Shown: positions 41,489 through 53,689 of the stretch, piece after piece
Layout of the letters: each line of letters begins with the position of its first letter
How positions within the stretch are numbered: position 1 is the stretch's first letter
Assembly (NCBI GenBank): GCA_963565915.1
Contig: OY751495.1
Location: 558,001 to 622,000 of the forward strand
Direction of reading: 5' to 3'
DNA: 64,000 nt
Source: Entoloma clypeatum
Lineage: Eukaryota > Basidiomycota > Agaricomycetes > Agaricales > Entolomataceae
Notes under the pieces: model-generated
What the model saw: the letters and a program-made list of their open reading frames with translations, nothing else
Database searches by the model: none
What the model was told of the DNA's origin: nothing
Made by a program: the position numbers and the translations under genes

Positions 41489-42064
41489 GATGGTGTGATG
41501 AGGGGGAGTGGTTGTTTTTTGAACAGTAGTACCTTGCGTTGGGCGTGCGACCCTGTTCTAACGCTTAGGCGAGAAAAAATCTAAAAGAAAAAACCCAAAG
41601 AGCGATCTGTTTACCCAGGTAGCCGATTTACCCGAGCAAAGGAAGATCTAGGAAAGATGAAGTCCACGCAGTCAGATCCCCTACGCGCGCTGGACTGGTC
41701 GATATCCTGAAATGGGGTCGGGGGTTGGAACACCTTTTGCGATCTAGACATGTACGGTCTGCTCTCTCCAACCATCACACGCGCCAGCAGCTTTCCCGAA
41801 GGTTAGTTGCGTCGGCCTTTGGTCACCTCGACACGGGACGGGCTCAATGTTTCCCTATGTGTCTCAAACGGCAACGCTAGATATGGTGGGTGCACCAAGC
41901 GTTTCTCTTCTTATCCCTGAAGTCCGGGAGATCCCCCTTAACGCTAGGGTCCGCGTGTAATAACGAAGTGCGACTTTTAACGCAAAAGTGCGAAACGGCG
42001 GGGATAGTGATGATGGAGTGGGAAGTGTGTGTTTGGGCGGGCGAGTAGAAAGAGCTTGTTCTTC

Positions 42065-42348
42065 TGTTGAGGCGATGCTAAGTCAAACGACGTCGCGAGC
42101 CCAAACTTAGGAACGAAGTGGAAAGATGGTAAGAGAACTGTATTGCCAAGAGACCCAGCGGGAATCTCAAGAGAACAAGCTATCGAATACAAGTGAAAGT
42201 ACTCTACTTATATATGTAAATTCCATGAGGCTGCGTTGTGGCAGCGTCATGCTGCGCGATAATGATAAGATGTCCTCATGTACGATATGATGTAGATAAG
42301 ATCGAGATAAGATAAGATAAAGTGAAAAGTGAAAATACGATCATAACA
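42065..42348 (-). repeat. Gypsy-A copy 3, 5' LTR
   Basis: 284-bp LTR differing from 36169-36452 at two positions by eye (GGCGATGC/GGCGACGC and GCGCGATA/GCGCAATA). Confidence 0.94.
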
Positions 42349-42759
42349 ACCATCCTTTCCATTCATCACAAACTCCTCGATGGGGGTCTTCTTCTTCATG
42401 GGCTGCTTCTTCGTGGGCTGCTGCTTCCTCGCTGGTGCCTTCGCCTTGGATTTTGTGGATGCCTTTGCTGCGCGATGGTGTTTTGGTGGGGGTTTGCTGG
42501 TTTTGGCTTTGTCGTCGGAGTCATCCTCACTTTCATGCCGAGCCTTTCCCTTAACCTTCTTCAGTGATACAGGTGCTTTCTTTCGACGTTTTTGAGGTGG
42601 TGTTGGTGGTGCCTGGGCTTGGGCATCTTCATCATCACTGAGTTCGTTATTGCTGGGTTCATCATCAGTGCTCTCGTGGGTGCGCTTTTTGAGTCGATTG
42701 GAGCGACGTGAAGAAGGAGGAGGGACAGCCCTGCTCGAGTGAGCTGCAGGTTTAGCCAT

Positions 42760-43200
42760 GGTAGAGGAAGTGTGGGGGTGGGTTTGCTGACTTGTTTTCT
42801 GTATTGTTTTCCATCTATTTATACATATTGAACTCTCGAGTATTCATGTTCGCATGCGGTAGACAAATTTTTTTTCATTGCTCCGAGTCACGATCATTGG
42901 GATTATTGTGAATGGTGAAACATTTTATTCTCTTGAACATTCATGTTTCGAGGTTGCATGTTCTTCATCTTACCTGTTCTCAAAGGTGCTTTATGATGCA
43001 CTGAGTCCACGTTTTTCAAGTGATCATAACCGGTCATAACCGGTCATAACCGGTCATGACCAGTTATGACCAGTTACAAAAATTCTAGGTTTTTGAATAA
43101 CCGTAACCGCAACCACACTTAACCGTGTTTTGCAGTTATGACAGGTTACGGTTATGAGCGGTCAGGTTAGGTTAGGTTAAGGTTAATGGTGGTCACTTAA
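42760..43200. repeat. 5' flank of hAT-1 with CATAACCGGT repeats
   Basis: No gene. At about 43024-43076 a 10-bp unit, CATAACCGGT, is repeated three times and then decays (CATGACCAGT, TATGACCAGT). Further TAACCG/CGGTTA motifs continue to about 43200. Clusters like this are typical subterminal binding sites of hAT elements and fit the position upstream of the hAT-1 ATG, but I could not define the exact end. Confidence 0.5.
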
Positions 43201-43204
43201 CCTA

Positions 43205-43570
43205 ACTTTTAAAGACTACAGGACGGGACATGTGAGAAACGGCAGGACACGCACCAGCAGATGTGAGAGGGGCAGGACACACAGAGGGACAGACACACAG
43301 GGGGGCAGGACACGCACCAGTAGATGCAAGAGGGGCGGGACATGCAATGAACGGCACAGGACACACACGACGAATGGCGCAGGACATGCAAGAACAGTGG
43401 CAGACGCGAGAGGGGCAGGACATGCACCAGCAGATGCAAGAAACAGGAGGGCAGACACGAGAGATTGTATGGGACACACAAAAATGGCAGGACACACAAG
43501 GAAAAGTGGGACACACGCTGGCAGAGACAAGCATGCAAGGGACAACACACTGGGGGGGCATGAGGAGCAC
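43205..43570. repeat. Degenerate tandem repeat, GGCAGGACAC-type
   Basis: About 365 bp built from variants of GGCAGGACACGCACCAGCAG and AGACGCGAGAGGGG. All six frames are open for long stretches because of the composition; none is a gene. Confidence 0.75.
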
Positions 43571-43984
43571 ATTGATATAAATCATACATTGTTCATGTCA
43601 TAGCACTTCAACTCAATCAATTTTTTTTCAATCTGTCTTTCGTGAATTGCTGTAGTACCATATTGGAATGTTTCTATGAAGACTTACACAAAGTTTCCAA
43701 TTATCTTTACAGATTCCCACAAAATCTATATATTACTTTAAAGAAACTATATCACCTACCAGCTCTACAAAGACCTCCAATTGATGGCGCGGGAGGACAT
43801 AGCCGAACACCGTTGATGGCAGGGAAGGGTTCTGCAGATGCTTTGGCGGGCGTGGGAGGGTCGTTGATGGAGACGAGCAACGTTGATGGGAGGTTGCCAA
43901 ACAAAGGTGATGACAAACAAACACCGGTGGTGAGGGACTTATGACTGGAGGCTCAGAATTATGCAATGATTTAACGCTGGTGTC
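43571..43984. other. Noncoding flank of the KDZ element
   Basis: Nothing recognisable. It is the left side of the site into which the KDZ transposon inserted. Confidence 0.5.
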
Positions 43985-43992
43985 GGGCATTT

Positions 43993-44910
43993 CACCTCAA
44001 CATCACAATCTGATGGTATCATAAGGCTGCCATAGTACCCCCCCTTTGGCAGGTCTACAGACCTGGACTCCGCTTTCCCCCACCAAGTGCCAATAAATCA
44101 TGAAATAATCCTGATTTCTACTTCACGAAAAACGACAGTCAATCATGAAAGGGTGTGATCTATTCTTGATCTCTCCCATCATTATCAACTGTTCCGCGCC
44201 GACCTCTGTCACTGCCATCAATGCTCGCCCCCAGTGAGTTGCGCCAATGCCGATCAACGTCCCGCCCATCAAACCAACTCCCAGGACCCTTTCCTCGCAT
44301 CACAGTCACTGCCAACCATCATCCCACACATCAAACTGACTCCCAGACCCTTTTTCTACACTCCCGATCATCGTCCCGCCCATCAAACCGACTCCCAGGA
44401 CCCTTTCCTCGCATCAAAGTCACTGCCAACTGTTATCCCACACACTCCCAGACCCTTTTCCTACATCGAAATCACTCCCGATCATTGTCCGCCCATCAAA
44501 CCAACTCCCAAGACCCTTTCCTCACATCCAACCGTCGTCCCACACATCAGCCCGACTCCTTTTCCTACATCAAAACCACCCCCCCCCCGATCATCGTCCC
44601 ACCCATCAAACCGACTCTCAGCACCTTTCGCCGCATCAAAGTCACTCGCAACTGTCGTTCCGCCCATCAAATCAACTTCCGCACCTTCTGCCATGCTGCC
44701 TCGCGTCCATTGAATCAACTCCCACGCCCTGTCTATTGGCTTCCATGTCCGTTACACCCTTTCCGTTCTCCCGCCTCTCACACTGCCCTCATGACTTCAT
44801 GCGCTCCCTCCCCCTTTCACTTTCGGGACGGCTCCCTCCCTCCGGACATTCCTGTCAACAAAGTCTGCAACCACGCCGAGGAAAGGGTGTGAAAATCCAA
44901 TGAAAGTCCT
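43993..44910 (+). repeat. KDZ left terminal inverted repeat
   Basis: It pairs with 53690-54643 in inverse orientation. The first ~250 bp are almost the same in both arms. A tandem array of a roughly 60-bp unit (core CGCCCATCAAACCAACTCCC AGGACCCTTTCC, written in two runs) follows at about 44260-44700. Beyond 44740 the arms differ by an insertion. Confidence 0.85.
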
Positions 44911-45489
44911 TGGACATGCCGTGGCGCAGGTCTCTCGGAGCGTCCTACCCCCATCAGCAACCAACGGCATCGCACCCCTCTCTCGGAGGCTCCCACGCCC
45001 ATCATTGTCCAAACGTCCCTCGTTCGTCTCTCACAGCCTGTCGCCTCTCATCCAAAGGTTCAGTCATCCCTTGTTCACGTGTCTCACCATTTGTTGGCAG
45101 TGTCTTGCGCGTGCATCGCCCTCCACAGGTGAGACGCCCTCCCATCTCTCGCAACGCATGTCTCTTGGAGCGTCTAACACCCGACCCATCATTCAACAGT
45201 GCTCATTCATGTCAGCCCGTCCCTGCATCAAAGTTTGCCTACATCCCTCGGAGCCTCCCACGCCCGTCATTTTCCCTCATTTGTCTCTCCATCCAAAAGT
45301 TCAGTTGTCCCTCGTTCACGTGTCTCACAGCCCGTCCCTGCATCAAAGTCTGGCAGTGCCTTTCATATGCATCGCCCCCGCCCTCCCATCTCTTGGAGCC
45401 TCTGAGTCCCACGGCCTGTCATCAAACATCTCTCACAGCCCGTCCATGCATCGAAGTATCACATCTACCACGACGTGCTCGCCATACTG

Positions 45490-47886
45490 ATGCCCAAATC
45501 CAAGAAAATAGGTCTCGTCTCAAGAAGTGTTACTCATGTTCGTGCTGCATCGTCGATTGCGTTTACTGATTGTGTTCAACGCCTCAATTCTGTGGCCCTG
45601 GCCCATGAACGGGAGGAATCTCATTCACGCTATCTATGAAATCTCACTGGTTTGTCCCTTCCCTCCACATGGCACATATCTGACGACATTATGCAAGGTC
45701 TAAGCAAGACCTCCATAGATGCATTGAACAATCATGTTCAAAAAGGTTCCCACCCTGTCGTCAACGATGAAGAGTGGCAAGATGAGGTGATGGATGTTGT
45801 TGGTTCTGACTTGCTTGTGGATGGAGGAGAACAGGAGAACATAATTTATGACCTGCACAACATTGCTACCAGCAGGTATGTTTTGACTTGGTTCATCAGA
45901 GCTTTGGCTATAGTAGAGTTTTCTTTGGCAGGTGGAAGAGTCGTCACTACATTGATCATTGCTCCTGGAAACTTCGACATGAAACACTCCTCAGAAAATG
46001 GGAGTCGCTCCTGGATTCCCTCGTCAACGCATATCTCCACTGGCGTAAAAATGCGTCAATGACTCCTGACAGACTGGTTGAAGAGTCGTCCGTCTATGAT
46101 TTCTCTATCAATGTCATTGACATTTACATGCTGGCGACATCGGCTTCCATCTCCCATCCCGCTAACTCTCTCTCAACTGCTGAAGATCTCGTCTGAGCAG
46201 GATATATAGGTTCTTCGCCTGAGAACCCTCAACTCGCCGTTTCGCTAAAGACATTGGAGTTATTTCGTGTCATCCGCCTTCACTGTGCGTCATTCAGCGT
46301 AGAAGCCTTTGCTAAGGTCGTTTGTTACTTCTATTTTGTGAGTGCCTCCCCATATCCTTCCTGACTTTCCTCAAGCAATCCATAGATCCCGTATCGACGA
46401 ACATATCAAACTGCACTGTCTGATGCATTTGATGTTTACCTAGCCATTCGACGCCTTGTGGATCAACGAGTTGCTCAGGCACTTGACAGAGACACACCAA
46501 ATTACCGGGTTCTTCATGCATGTCCACCATGCACATATGAGGTAATTACCATTTGATGTCTCTTTAGTGATCCCCCTCATTCCCGCAGCTGATAGGTGAA
46601 CCTGAGTTGAGGTACCGCCGGATGTGGGTGATCAATGGCAACAATTCATTGAAGCGTATCAAAGGTATTGGCAACCAACAAGTCAGCGATACCCGCACAT
46701 TTGAAGACAGTGATTACTTCTTGTCGACATCTTTTGTCAATGGTTTTGCAGATGAGGTGAAACGGCGTCCGTTGCAACCCACTGAAGATGGCGATATTGA
46801 GGGCGAGACTGACGAAGAAGTTGGTGATCCAACTGATGGTGAATTGGACACCACACCCTCAGGATGCACCGACAATTGGAAGGCTGCAGCATCTGATGAG
46901 AAAAAGAAAATGTGGGCAGTTTTCTCCGAGGCGGGGATATTTGCGAGCGCCTGCCATCATGGATTGATATTGTGGATCACAGATATGGTTCAAAGCGGTG
47001 AGCTGTGCGTTCTGATGTTCTAATTACATACTGTTCCTCTTGGTGACCCTCTTTCAGGGCAAAATATCCCCTTGCTATAATAGCAAAGGGTCTGGAGCTG
47101 TTCGGGACTCAAAATGTTGTTGGCTACGACATTGGCTGCGAGTTCAGCAAGACTGTCGTTTCAACATCTCTTCCAATGCCCTTAGCCTCTCCATCTATCA
47201 CAAATCTTTGGTAGGCATTGTGCGAAACTGTATCCAGGAGTTAAGCAATCTTCGCTTGAAAATATCGTCCTCAATCCTTGTAAAATTGAGCAAGTGCGAT
47301 CTCTCCAACCCTGTGTTGTCACTGACTTGGGAATTATCCAGATGAAGCAGTGAAAAGCAATGTTCCACGGATGTTCTACCACAACTTCAACATGAAGATC
47401 ACTGCGAAATATGGCATCATTATAAAAAATTGGCCATTGAACAAGTTCTGTTGTCCGAGCGAGATTAGCTCTCGCATCGAACTCAACACTCTATTCAATG
47501 CTTGGCATAGCTGTACCACTCATTTTTACAAAATGTCTCAACAGGAATGGGATGACTGGATGCAGCGACGTGCAACCTCCGAGACAATGGACACCACGGC
47601 ATCAATTACAGGGGCAAATCCAAATCTGAACCAATGTGGTGGCGATGCAAGCTCATCAGCTGGAAATGCACATGACATCCAAACCCAGCCAGAACCTCAG
47701 AGCATACCTTTCACAACCCCAGCTCTGGGCCCACTGACGGCCCACATGGCTGTGGGGAATGAGAACGGCGGTGCCCTTCCTTTGACCAAGAAAAAACGCA
47801 AAACAAGGAAGGACAAGGGCGTGCCAAGAAAGAAGCGCGGGGAGAAAAGTGCACCTATAGTGACTGATGTTCCTGTGCAGTCATAA
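45490..47886 (+). pseudogene. KDZ transposase, two in-frame TGA codons and an internal deletion
   Basis: Start at ATG 45490 (MPKSKKIGLVSRSVTHVR, a common KDZ N-terminus). Exons can be followed across GT-AG introns (donor after 45874, acceptor near 45930; 46338 to about 46387; 46540 to about 46589; a further one after 47000). Recognisable blocks: LRKWESLLDSLVNAY, SVEAFAKVVC, ALSDAFDVYLAI, VINGNNSLKRI, FEDSDYFL, CTDNWKAAASDEKKKMWAVF, HHGLILWITDM and VVGYDIGCEF. After about 47165 the middle of the protein is missing. The C-terminus returns as YGIIIKNWPLNKFCCPSEI with a basic tail ending at 47886. TGA codons at 45637-45639 and 46194-46196 sit where arginine is plausible. Confidence 0.85.
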
Positions 47887-47894
47887 TAATAATA

Positions 47895-48989
47895 CAGTGC
47901 CTCACAAAACTGATTCAATGTTTGTTGCTTTTTGAATACCTTCAAGATAACTCTGCAAAGAATACCAATTGAATTAAACCTTTGGTATATAATTGAAAGC
48001 CCTACTTCAGGGCTTTCAGAATATAAAGGAATCATATGATTTAGATCAGAATCCATGAAGATATGATTAAATTAAATCAGCAACTCATTCAATCAGTTTT
48101 GTGAGTACCTATGGCAATTATCAGAATCAAATGCTTCACTGGTTGTATGGTAACCAGTTGTCATGACTTACTGATGGAACTTGAATAGAACCCTGATGGG
48201 TTGTCAAGGAAAGTTGTATAAGAAGAATCCAACCTCAACAGCCTCCATAATTAATCATGCGCCCTATCTCCTCTTCCCACAAGGAAAACATTCTTTCTCT
48301 GGCCTCCAATGGTCACTCCACTCGTCATATTGCCTCTAACCTGGGTGTCAGCCAACCAACTGTCTCCAGAGTGCTTCAGAATCTTCTTCCTCATCACAAT
48401 CTCTCTTCTGGTGGTCGTCCATCCAAGCTTTCTCCCAGCAACACACGAAACATACTTTCACAAATCACCTCAGGGAGAGCCACCAATGCTGTGCAGGCTA
48501 CCAAACACATCAACACTGTCATCTCCAATCCTGTCTCCCCAGAAACTGTGAGAAGGGTTCTCAGAAAACATGAATTCAAGGCTGTAACAAAGAAGAAAAG
48601 ACCTTTCTTAAAGGCCATACATCGGAAGAGGCGGTTGGCATTTGCTATGAAGCACAGGGAATGGACAATGGAGGACTGGAAGAGGGTCATTTGGTCAGAT
48701 GAGACCAAAATCAACAGGTTTGGGTCAGATGGCAAGGAATGGGTCTGGAAAAAGAAGGGTGAGGGGCTTATTGAAGGAGAGGTTCAGGGCACAGTCAAGT
48801 TCCCTGGAGTAATTTGATCATATATTGATCATTCTTTATGGGAATTACATAATTATTGCAGATTACGAGAGTCCTGAAGCAGGGCTTTTAACCAGGTACC
48901 AATACCTTCTTTTGATTGGCATTATTTGCAAAGTTATTTTGAAGGTATTCACAAAGTAGCAAACATTGAATCAGTTTTGTGAGGCACTG
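47895..48989 (+). mobile_element. Tc1/mariner-like element directly after the KDZ gene
   Basis: A 1,095-bp element with inverted repeats of about 80 bp starting CAGTGCCTCACAAAACTGAT, flanked by TA (47893-47894, 48990-48991). A second inverted pair inside (AAGCCCTACTTCAGGGCTTT near 48000; CTGAAGCAGGGCTTT near 48875) lies just inside the ends. It carries a shortened transposase. The insertion is 9 bp past the KDZ stop codon. Confidence 0.9.
48257..48817 (+). pseudogene. Tc1-like transposase, C-terminally truncated
   Basis: A 186-aa ORF from ATG 48257. The N-terminal paired-like helix-turn-helix domain is clear (GHSTRHIASNLGVSQPTVSR, then SPETVRRVLRKHEFKA). The first catalytic block is present (RVIWSDETKINRFGSDGKEW, with D of SDE). 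The frame ends at TGA 48817 shortly after, and the second and third catalytic acids are missing, with only about 170 bp left before the inverted repeat. It may still bind its ends but cannot catalyse transposition. Confidence 0.88.
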
Positions 48990-49635
48990 TATGATGTCTG
49001 TACACTACCTGCATACTCAACGACCTTGATTACTTATTTTACTGTTGCAAACTTTGACGCATGAATGAGAGATGTTTGACGGCAGTCACGGTGGCGAAGC
49101 TCTGAGAGACAAGAGCGGACAGAGGAGAGACAAACAGCAGACTTCAACACATGAACAACATCTGATGTCATGGATGACAGTGACAGGTGTGGGAGGCTCA
49201 GAGAGGGGGCCGAACAGGGGCGAACATGCGAAAGACTTGCGAGAGGCACAGAAAACCTTGATGCAGGGAAAGGCTGTGAACAAGAGACAATTGAAGTGTG
49301 GGAGTTGAATGGATGAGAGGCGGGGTTTGATGACAGAGATGGGCACGACAACATGTGTTGGTCAAGGGCCTTTCATTGGATTTTCACACTTTGGGGTGGA
49401 AGAAGGGAAAGGGGTGATAACGGACATGGAAGCCAATAGACAGGACATGGGAGTTAATTCAATGGACGCAGGGCAGTGTCGACAGTCGGGAGTGGCTTTG
49501 ATGTGTGAAAAGGGTCCTGGGAGTTAGTTTGATGGGAGGGATGACAGTCGGGGATGGCTTTGATGTTGGGAAAGGGTCCTGGGAGTTGGCTTGATGGGCG
49601 GGATGACAGTCGGGGATGGCTTTGATGTTGGGAAA

Positions 49636-49835
49636 NNNNNNNNNNNNNNNNNNNNNNNNNNNNNNNNNNNNNNNNNNNNNNNNNNNNNNNNNNNNNNNNN
49701 NNNNNNNNNNNNNNNNNNNNNNNNNNNNNNNNNNNNNNNNNNNNNNNNNNNNNNNNNNNNNNNNNNNNNNNNNNNNNNNNNNNNNNNNNNNNNNNNNNNN
49801 NNNNNNNNNNNNNNNNNNNNNNNNNNNNNNNNNNN
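49636..49835. other. Assembly gap (200 N)
   Basis: Exactly 200 N bases. The sequence to the right restarts at a point already present at 45520, so the gap marks an unmerged overlap, not missing DNA. Confidence 0.97.
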
Positions 49836-52202
49836 TCAAGAAGTGTTACTCATGTTCGTGCTGCATCGTCGATTGCGTTTACTGATTGTGTTCAACGCCT
49901 CAATTCTGTGGCCCTGGCCCATGAACGGGAGGAATCTCATTCACGCTATCTATGAAATCTCACTGGTTTGTCCCTTCCCTCCACATGGCACATATCTGAC
50001 GACATTATGCAAGGTCTAAGCAAGACCTCCATAGATGCATTGAACAATCATGTTCAAAAAGGTTCCCACCCTGTCGTCAACGATGAAGAGTGGCAAGATG
50101 AGGTGATGGATGTTGTTGGTTCTGACTTGCTTGTGGATGGAGGAGAACAGGAGAACATAATTTATGACCTGCACAACATTGCTACCAGCAGGTATGTTTT
50201 GACTTGGTTCATCAGAGCTTTGGCTATAGTAGAGTTTTCTTTGGCAGGTGGAAGAGTCGTCACTACATTGATCATTGCTCCTGGAAACTTCGACATGAAA
50301 CACTCCTCAGAAAATGGGAGTCGCTCCTGGATTCCCTCGTCAACGCATATCTCCACTGGCGTAAAAATGCGTCAATGACTCCTGACAGACTGGTTGAAGA
50401 GTCGTCCGTCTATGATTTCTCTATCAATGTCATTGACATTTACATGCTGGCGACATCGGCTTCCATCTCCCATCCCGCTAACTCTCTCTCAACTGCTGAA
50501 GATCTCGTCTGAGCAGGATATATAGGTTCTTCGCCTGAGAACCCTCAACTCGCCGTTTCGCTAAAGACATTGGAGTTATTTCGTGTCATCCGCCTTCACT
50601 GTGCGTCATTCAGCGTAGAAGCCTTTGCTAAGGTCGTTTGTTACTTCTATTTTGTGAGTGCCTCCCCATATCCTTCCTGACTTTCCTCAAGCAATCCATA
50701 GATCCCGTATCGACGAACATATCAAACTGCACTGTCTGATGCATTTGATGTTTACCTAGCCATTCGACGCCTTGTGGATCAACGAGTTGCTCAGGCACTT
50801 GACAGAGACACACCAAATTACCGGGTTCTTCATGCATGTCCACCATGCACATATGAGGTAATTACCATTTGATGTCTCTTTAGTGATCCCCCTCATTCCC
50901 GCAGCTGATAGGTGAACCTGAGTTGAGGTACCGCCGGATGTGGGTGATCAATGGCAACAATTCATTGAAGCGTATCAAAGGTATTGGCAACCAACAAGTC
51001 AGCGATACCCGCACATTTGAAGACAGTGATTACTTCTTGTCGACATCTTTTGTCAATGGTTTTGCAGATGAGGTGAAACGGCGTCCGTTGCAACCCACTG
51101 AAGATGGCGATATTGAGGGCGAGACTGACGAAGAAGTTGGTGATCCAACTGATGGTGAATTGGACACCACACCCTCAGGATGCACCGACAATTGGAAGGC
51201 TGCAGCATCTGATGAGAAAAAGAAAATGTGGGCAGTTTTCTCCGAGGCGGGGATATTTGCGAGCGCCTGCCATCATGGATTGATATTGTGGATCACAGAT
51301 ATGGTTCAAAGCGGTGAGCTGTGCGTTCTGATGTTCTAATTACATACTGTTCCTCTTGGTGACCCTCTTTCAGGGCAAAATATCCCCTTGCTATAATAGC
51401 AAAGGGTCTGGAGCTGTTCGGGACTCAAAATGTTGTTGGCTACGACATTGGCTGCGAGTTCAGCAAGACTGTCGTTTCAACATCTCTTCCAATGCCCTTA
51501 GCCTCTCCATCTATCACAAATCTTTGGTAGGCATTGTGCGAAACTGTATCCAGGAGTTAAGCAATCTTCGCTTGAAAATATCGTCCTCAATCCTTGTAAA
51601 ATTGAGCAAGTGCGATCTCTCCAACCCTGTGTTGTCACTGACTTGGGAATTATCCAGATGAAGCAGTGAAAAGCAATGTTCCACGGATGTTCTACCACAA
51701 CTTCAACATGAAGATCACTGCGAAATATGGCATCATTATAAAAAATTGGCCATTGAACAAGTTCTGTTGTCCGAGCGAGATTAGCTCTCGCATCGAACTC
51801 AACACTCTATTCAATGCTTGGCATAGCTGTACCACTCATTTTTACAAAATGTCTCAACAGGAATGGGATGACTGGATGCAGCGACGTGCAACCTCCGAGA
51901 CAATGGACACCACGGCATCAATTACAGGGGCAAATCCAAATCTGAACCAATGTGGTGGCGATGCAAGCTCATCAGCTGGAAATGCACATGACATCCAAAC
52001 CCAGCCAGAACCTCAGAGCATACCTTTCACAACCCCAGCTCTGGGCCCACTGACGGCCCACATGGCTGTGGGGAATGAGAACGGCGGTGCCCTTCCTTTG
52101 ACCAAGAAAAAACGCAAAACAAGGAAGGACAAGGGCGTGCCAAGAAAGAAGCGCGGGGAGAAAAGTGCACCTATAGTGACTGATGTTCCTGTGCAGTCAT
52201 AA
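49836..52202 (+). pseudogene. KDZ transposase, second appearance
   Basis: Same sequence as 45520-47886; lacks the first ten codons because of the gap. See the entry at 45490. Confidence 0.8.
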
Positions 52203-52210
52203 TAATAATA

Positions 52211-53305
52211 CAGTGCCTCACAAAACTGATTCAATGTTTGTTGCTTTTTGAATACCTTCAAGATAACTCTGCAAAGAATACCAATTGAATTAAACCTTTG
52301 GTATATAATTGAAAGCCCTACTTCAGGGCTTTCAGAATATAAAGGAATCATATGATTTAGATCAGAATCCATGAAGATATGATTAAATTAAATCAGCAAC
52401 TCATTCAATCAGTTTTGTGAGTACCTATGGCAATTATCAGAATCAAATGCTTCACTGGTTGTATGGTAACCAGTTGTCATGACTTACTGATGGAACTTGA
52501 ATAGAACCCTGATGGGTTGTCAAGGAAAGTTGTATAAGAAGAATCCAACCTCAACAGCCTCCATAATTAATCATGCGCCCTATCTCCTCTTCCCACAAGG
52601 AAAACATTCTTTCTCTGGCCTCCAATGGTCACTCCACTCGTCATATTGCCTCTAACCTGGGTGTCAGCCAACCAACTGTCTCCAGAGTGCTTCAGAATCT
52701 TCTTCCTCATCACAATCTCTCTTCTGGTGGTCGTCCATCCAAGCTTTCTCCCAGCAACACACGAAACATACTTTCACAAATCACCTCAGGGAGAGCCACC
52801 AATGCTGTGCAGGCTACCAAACACATCAACACTGTCATCTCCAATCCTGTCTCCCCAGAAACTGTGAGAAGGGTTCTCAGAAAACATGAATTCAAGGCTG
52901 TAACAAAGAAGAAAAGACCTTTCTTAAAGGCCATACATCGGAAGAGGCGGTTGGCATTTGCTATGAAGCACAGGGAATGGACAATGGAGGACTGGAAGAG
53001 GGTCATTTGGTCAGATGAGACCAAAATCAACAGGTTTGGGTCAGATGGCAAGGAATGGGTCTGGAAAAAGAAGGGTGAGGGGCTTATTGAAGGAGAGGTT
53101 CAGGGCACAGTCAAGTTCCCTGGAGTAATTTGATCATATATTGATCATTCTTTATGGGAATTACATAATTATTGCAGATTACGAGAGTCCTGAAGCAGGG
53201 CTTTTAACCAGGTACCAATACCTTCTTTTGATTGGCATTATTTGCAAAGTTATTTTGAAGGTATTCACAAAGTAGCAAACATTGAATCAGTTTTGTGAGG
53301 CACTG
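52211..53305 (+). mobile_element. Tc1-like element, second appearance
   Basis: Same sequence as 47895-48989, including TA flanks and the truncated transposase (52573-53133). Confidence 0.8.
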
Positions 53306-53689
53306 TATGATGTCTGTACACTACCTGCATACTCAACGACCTTGATTACTTATTTTACTGTTGCAAACTTTGACGCATGAATGAGAGATGTTTGACGGCA
53401 GTCACGGTGGCGAAGCTCTGAGAGACAAGAGCGGACAGAGGAGAGACAAACAGCAGACTTCAACACATGAACAACATCTGATGTCATGGATGACAGTGAC
53501 AGGTGTGGGAGGCTCAGAGAGGGGGCCGAACAGGGGCGAACATGCGAAAGACTTGCGAGAGGCACAGAAAACCTTGATGCAGGGAAAGGCTGTGAACAAG
53601 AGACAATTGAAGTGTGGGAGTTGAATGGATGAGAGGCGGGGTTTGATGACAGAGATGGGCACGACAACATGTGTTGGTCAAGGGCCTTT

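Larger units (their letters stand above)
36169..42348 (-). mobile_element. Gypsy-A copy 3, young full-length chromovirus
   Basis: A 6,180-bp Ty3/Gypsy element on the minus strand with 284-bp LTRs that differ by two transitions by eye, and a perfect TSD ACCAT (36164-36168, 42349-42353). Gag and Pol domains are all present and no nonsense codon is seen beyond the two frame changes discussed separately. It sits within hAT-1; excision with one ACCAT joins VMNGKDG to DESDCINNHG in frame. It is the best reference copy for the family in this window. Confidence 0.95.
25025..42759 (-). pseudogene. hAT-1 transposase gene, split by three retroelement insertions
   Basis: A multi-exon hAT transposase on the minus strand from ATG 42759 (MAKPAAHSSR) to about 25025. 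Pieces: 42759-42349 (basic/Ser-rich N-terminus); 36168-34643 (acidic stretch, BED-like finger with CYTC ... CRYHVRIHW, then the core TADNMAKGFLGMTAHWIDI and TLDNASNN); 26983-26941; and 26569-25025. The C-terminus is the hAT dimerisation domain (SLARIALDVLAVPASSVPCERLFSAA, written in two runs: SLARIALDVLAVPA and SSVPCERLFSAA). GT-AG introns of about 50-70 bp can be followed. The frame is open across all three insertion sites once one TSD is kept. One doubtful stop remains near 26305-26315. The terminal inverted repeats were not found. Confidence 0.82.

Noticed and set aside
43202..43603. Overlapping open frames of 100-127 codons in up to five frames
   Set aside because: They arise from a GC-rich tandem repeat without stop codons; no frame looks like a protein and all have the same repetitive composition.
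44221..45569. Long open frames (190-220 codons) in the KDZ arm
   Set aside because: They follow the 60-bp tandem array and its decayed flank; the same frames reappear inverted at 53770-54415. Repeat composition explains them.
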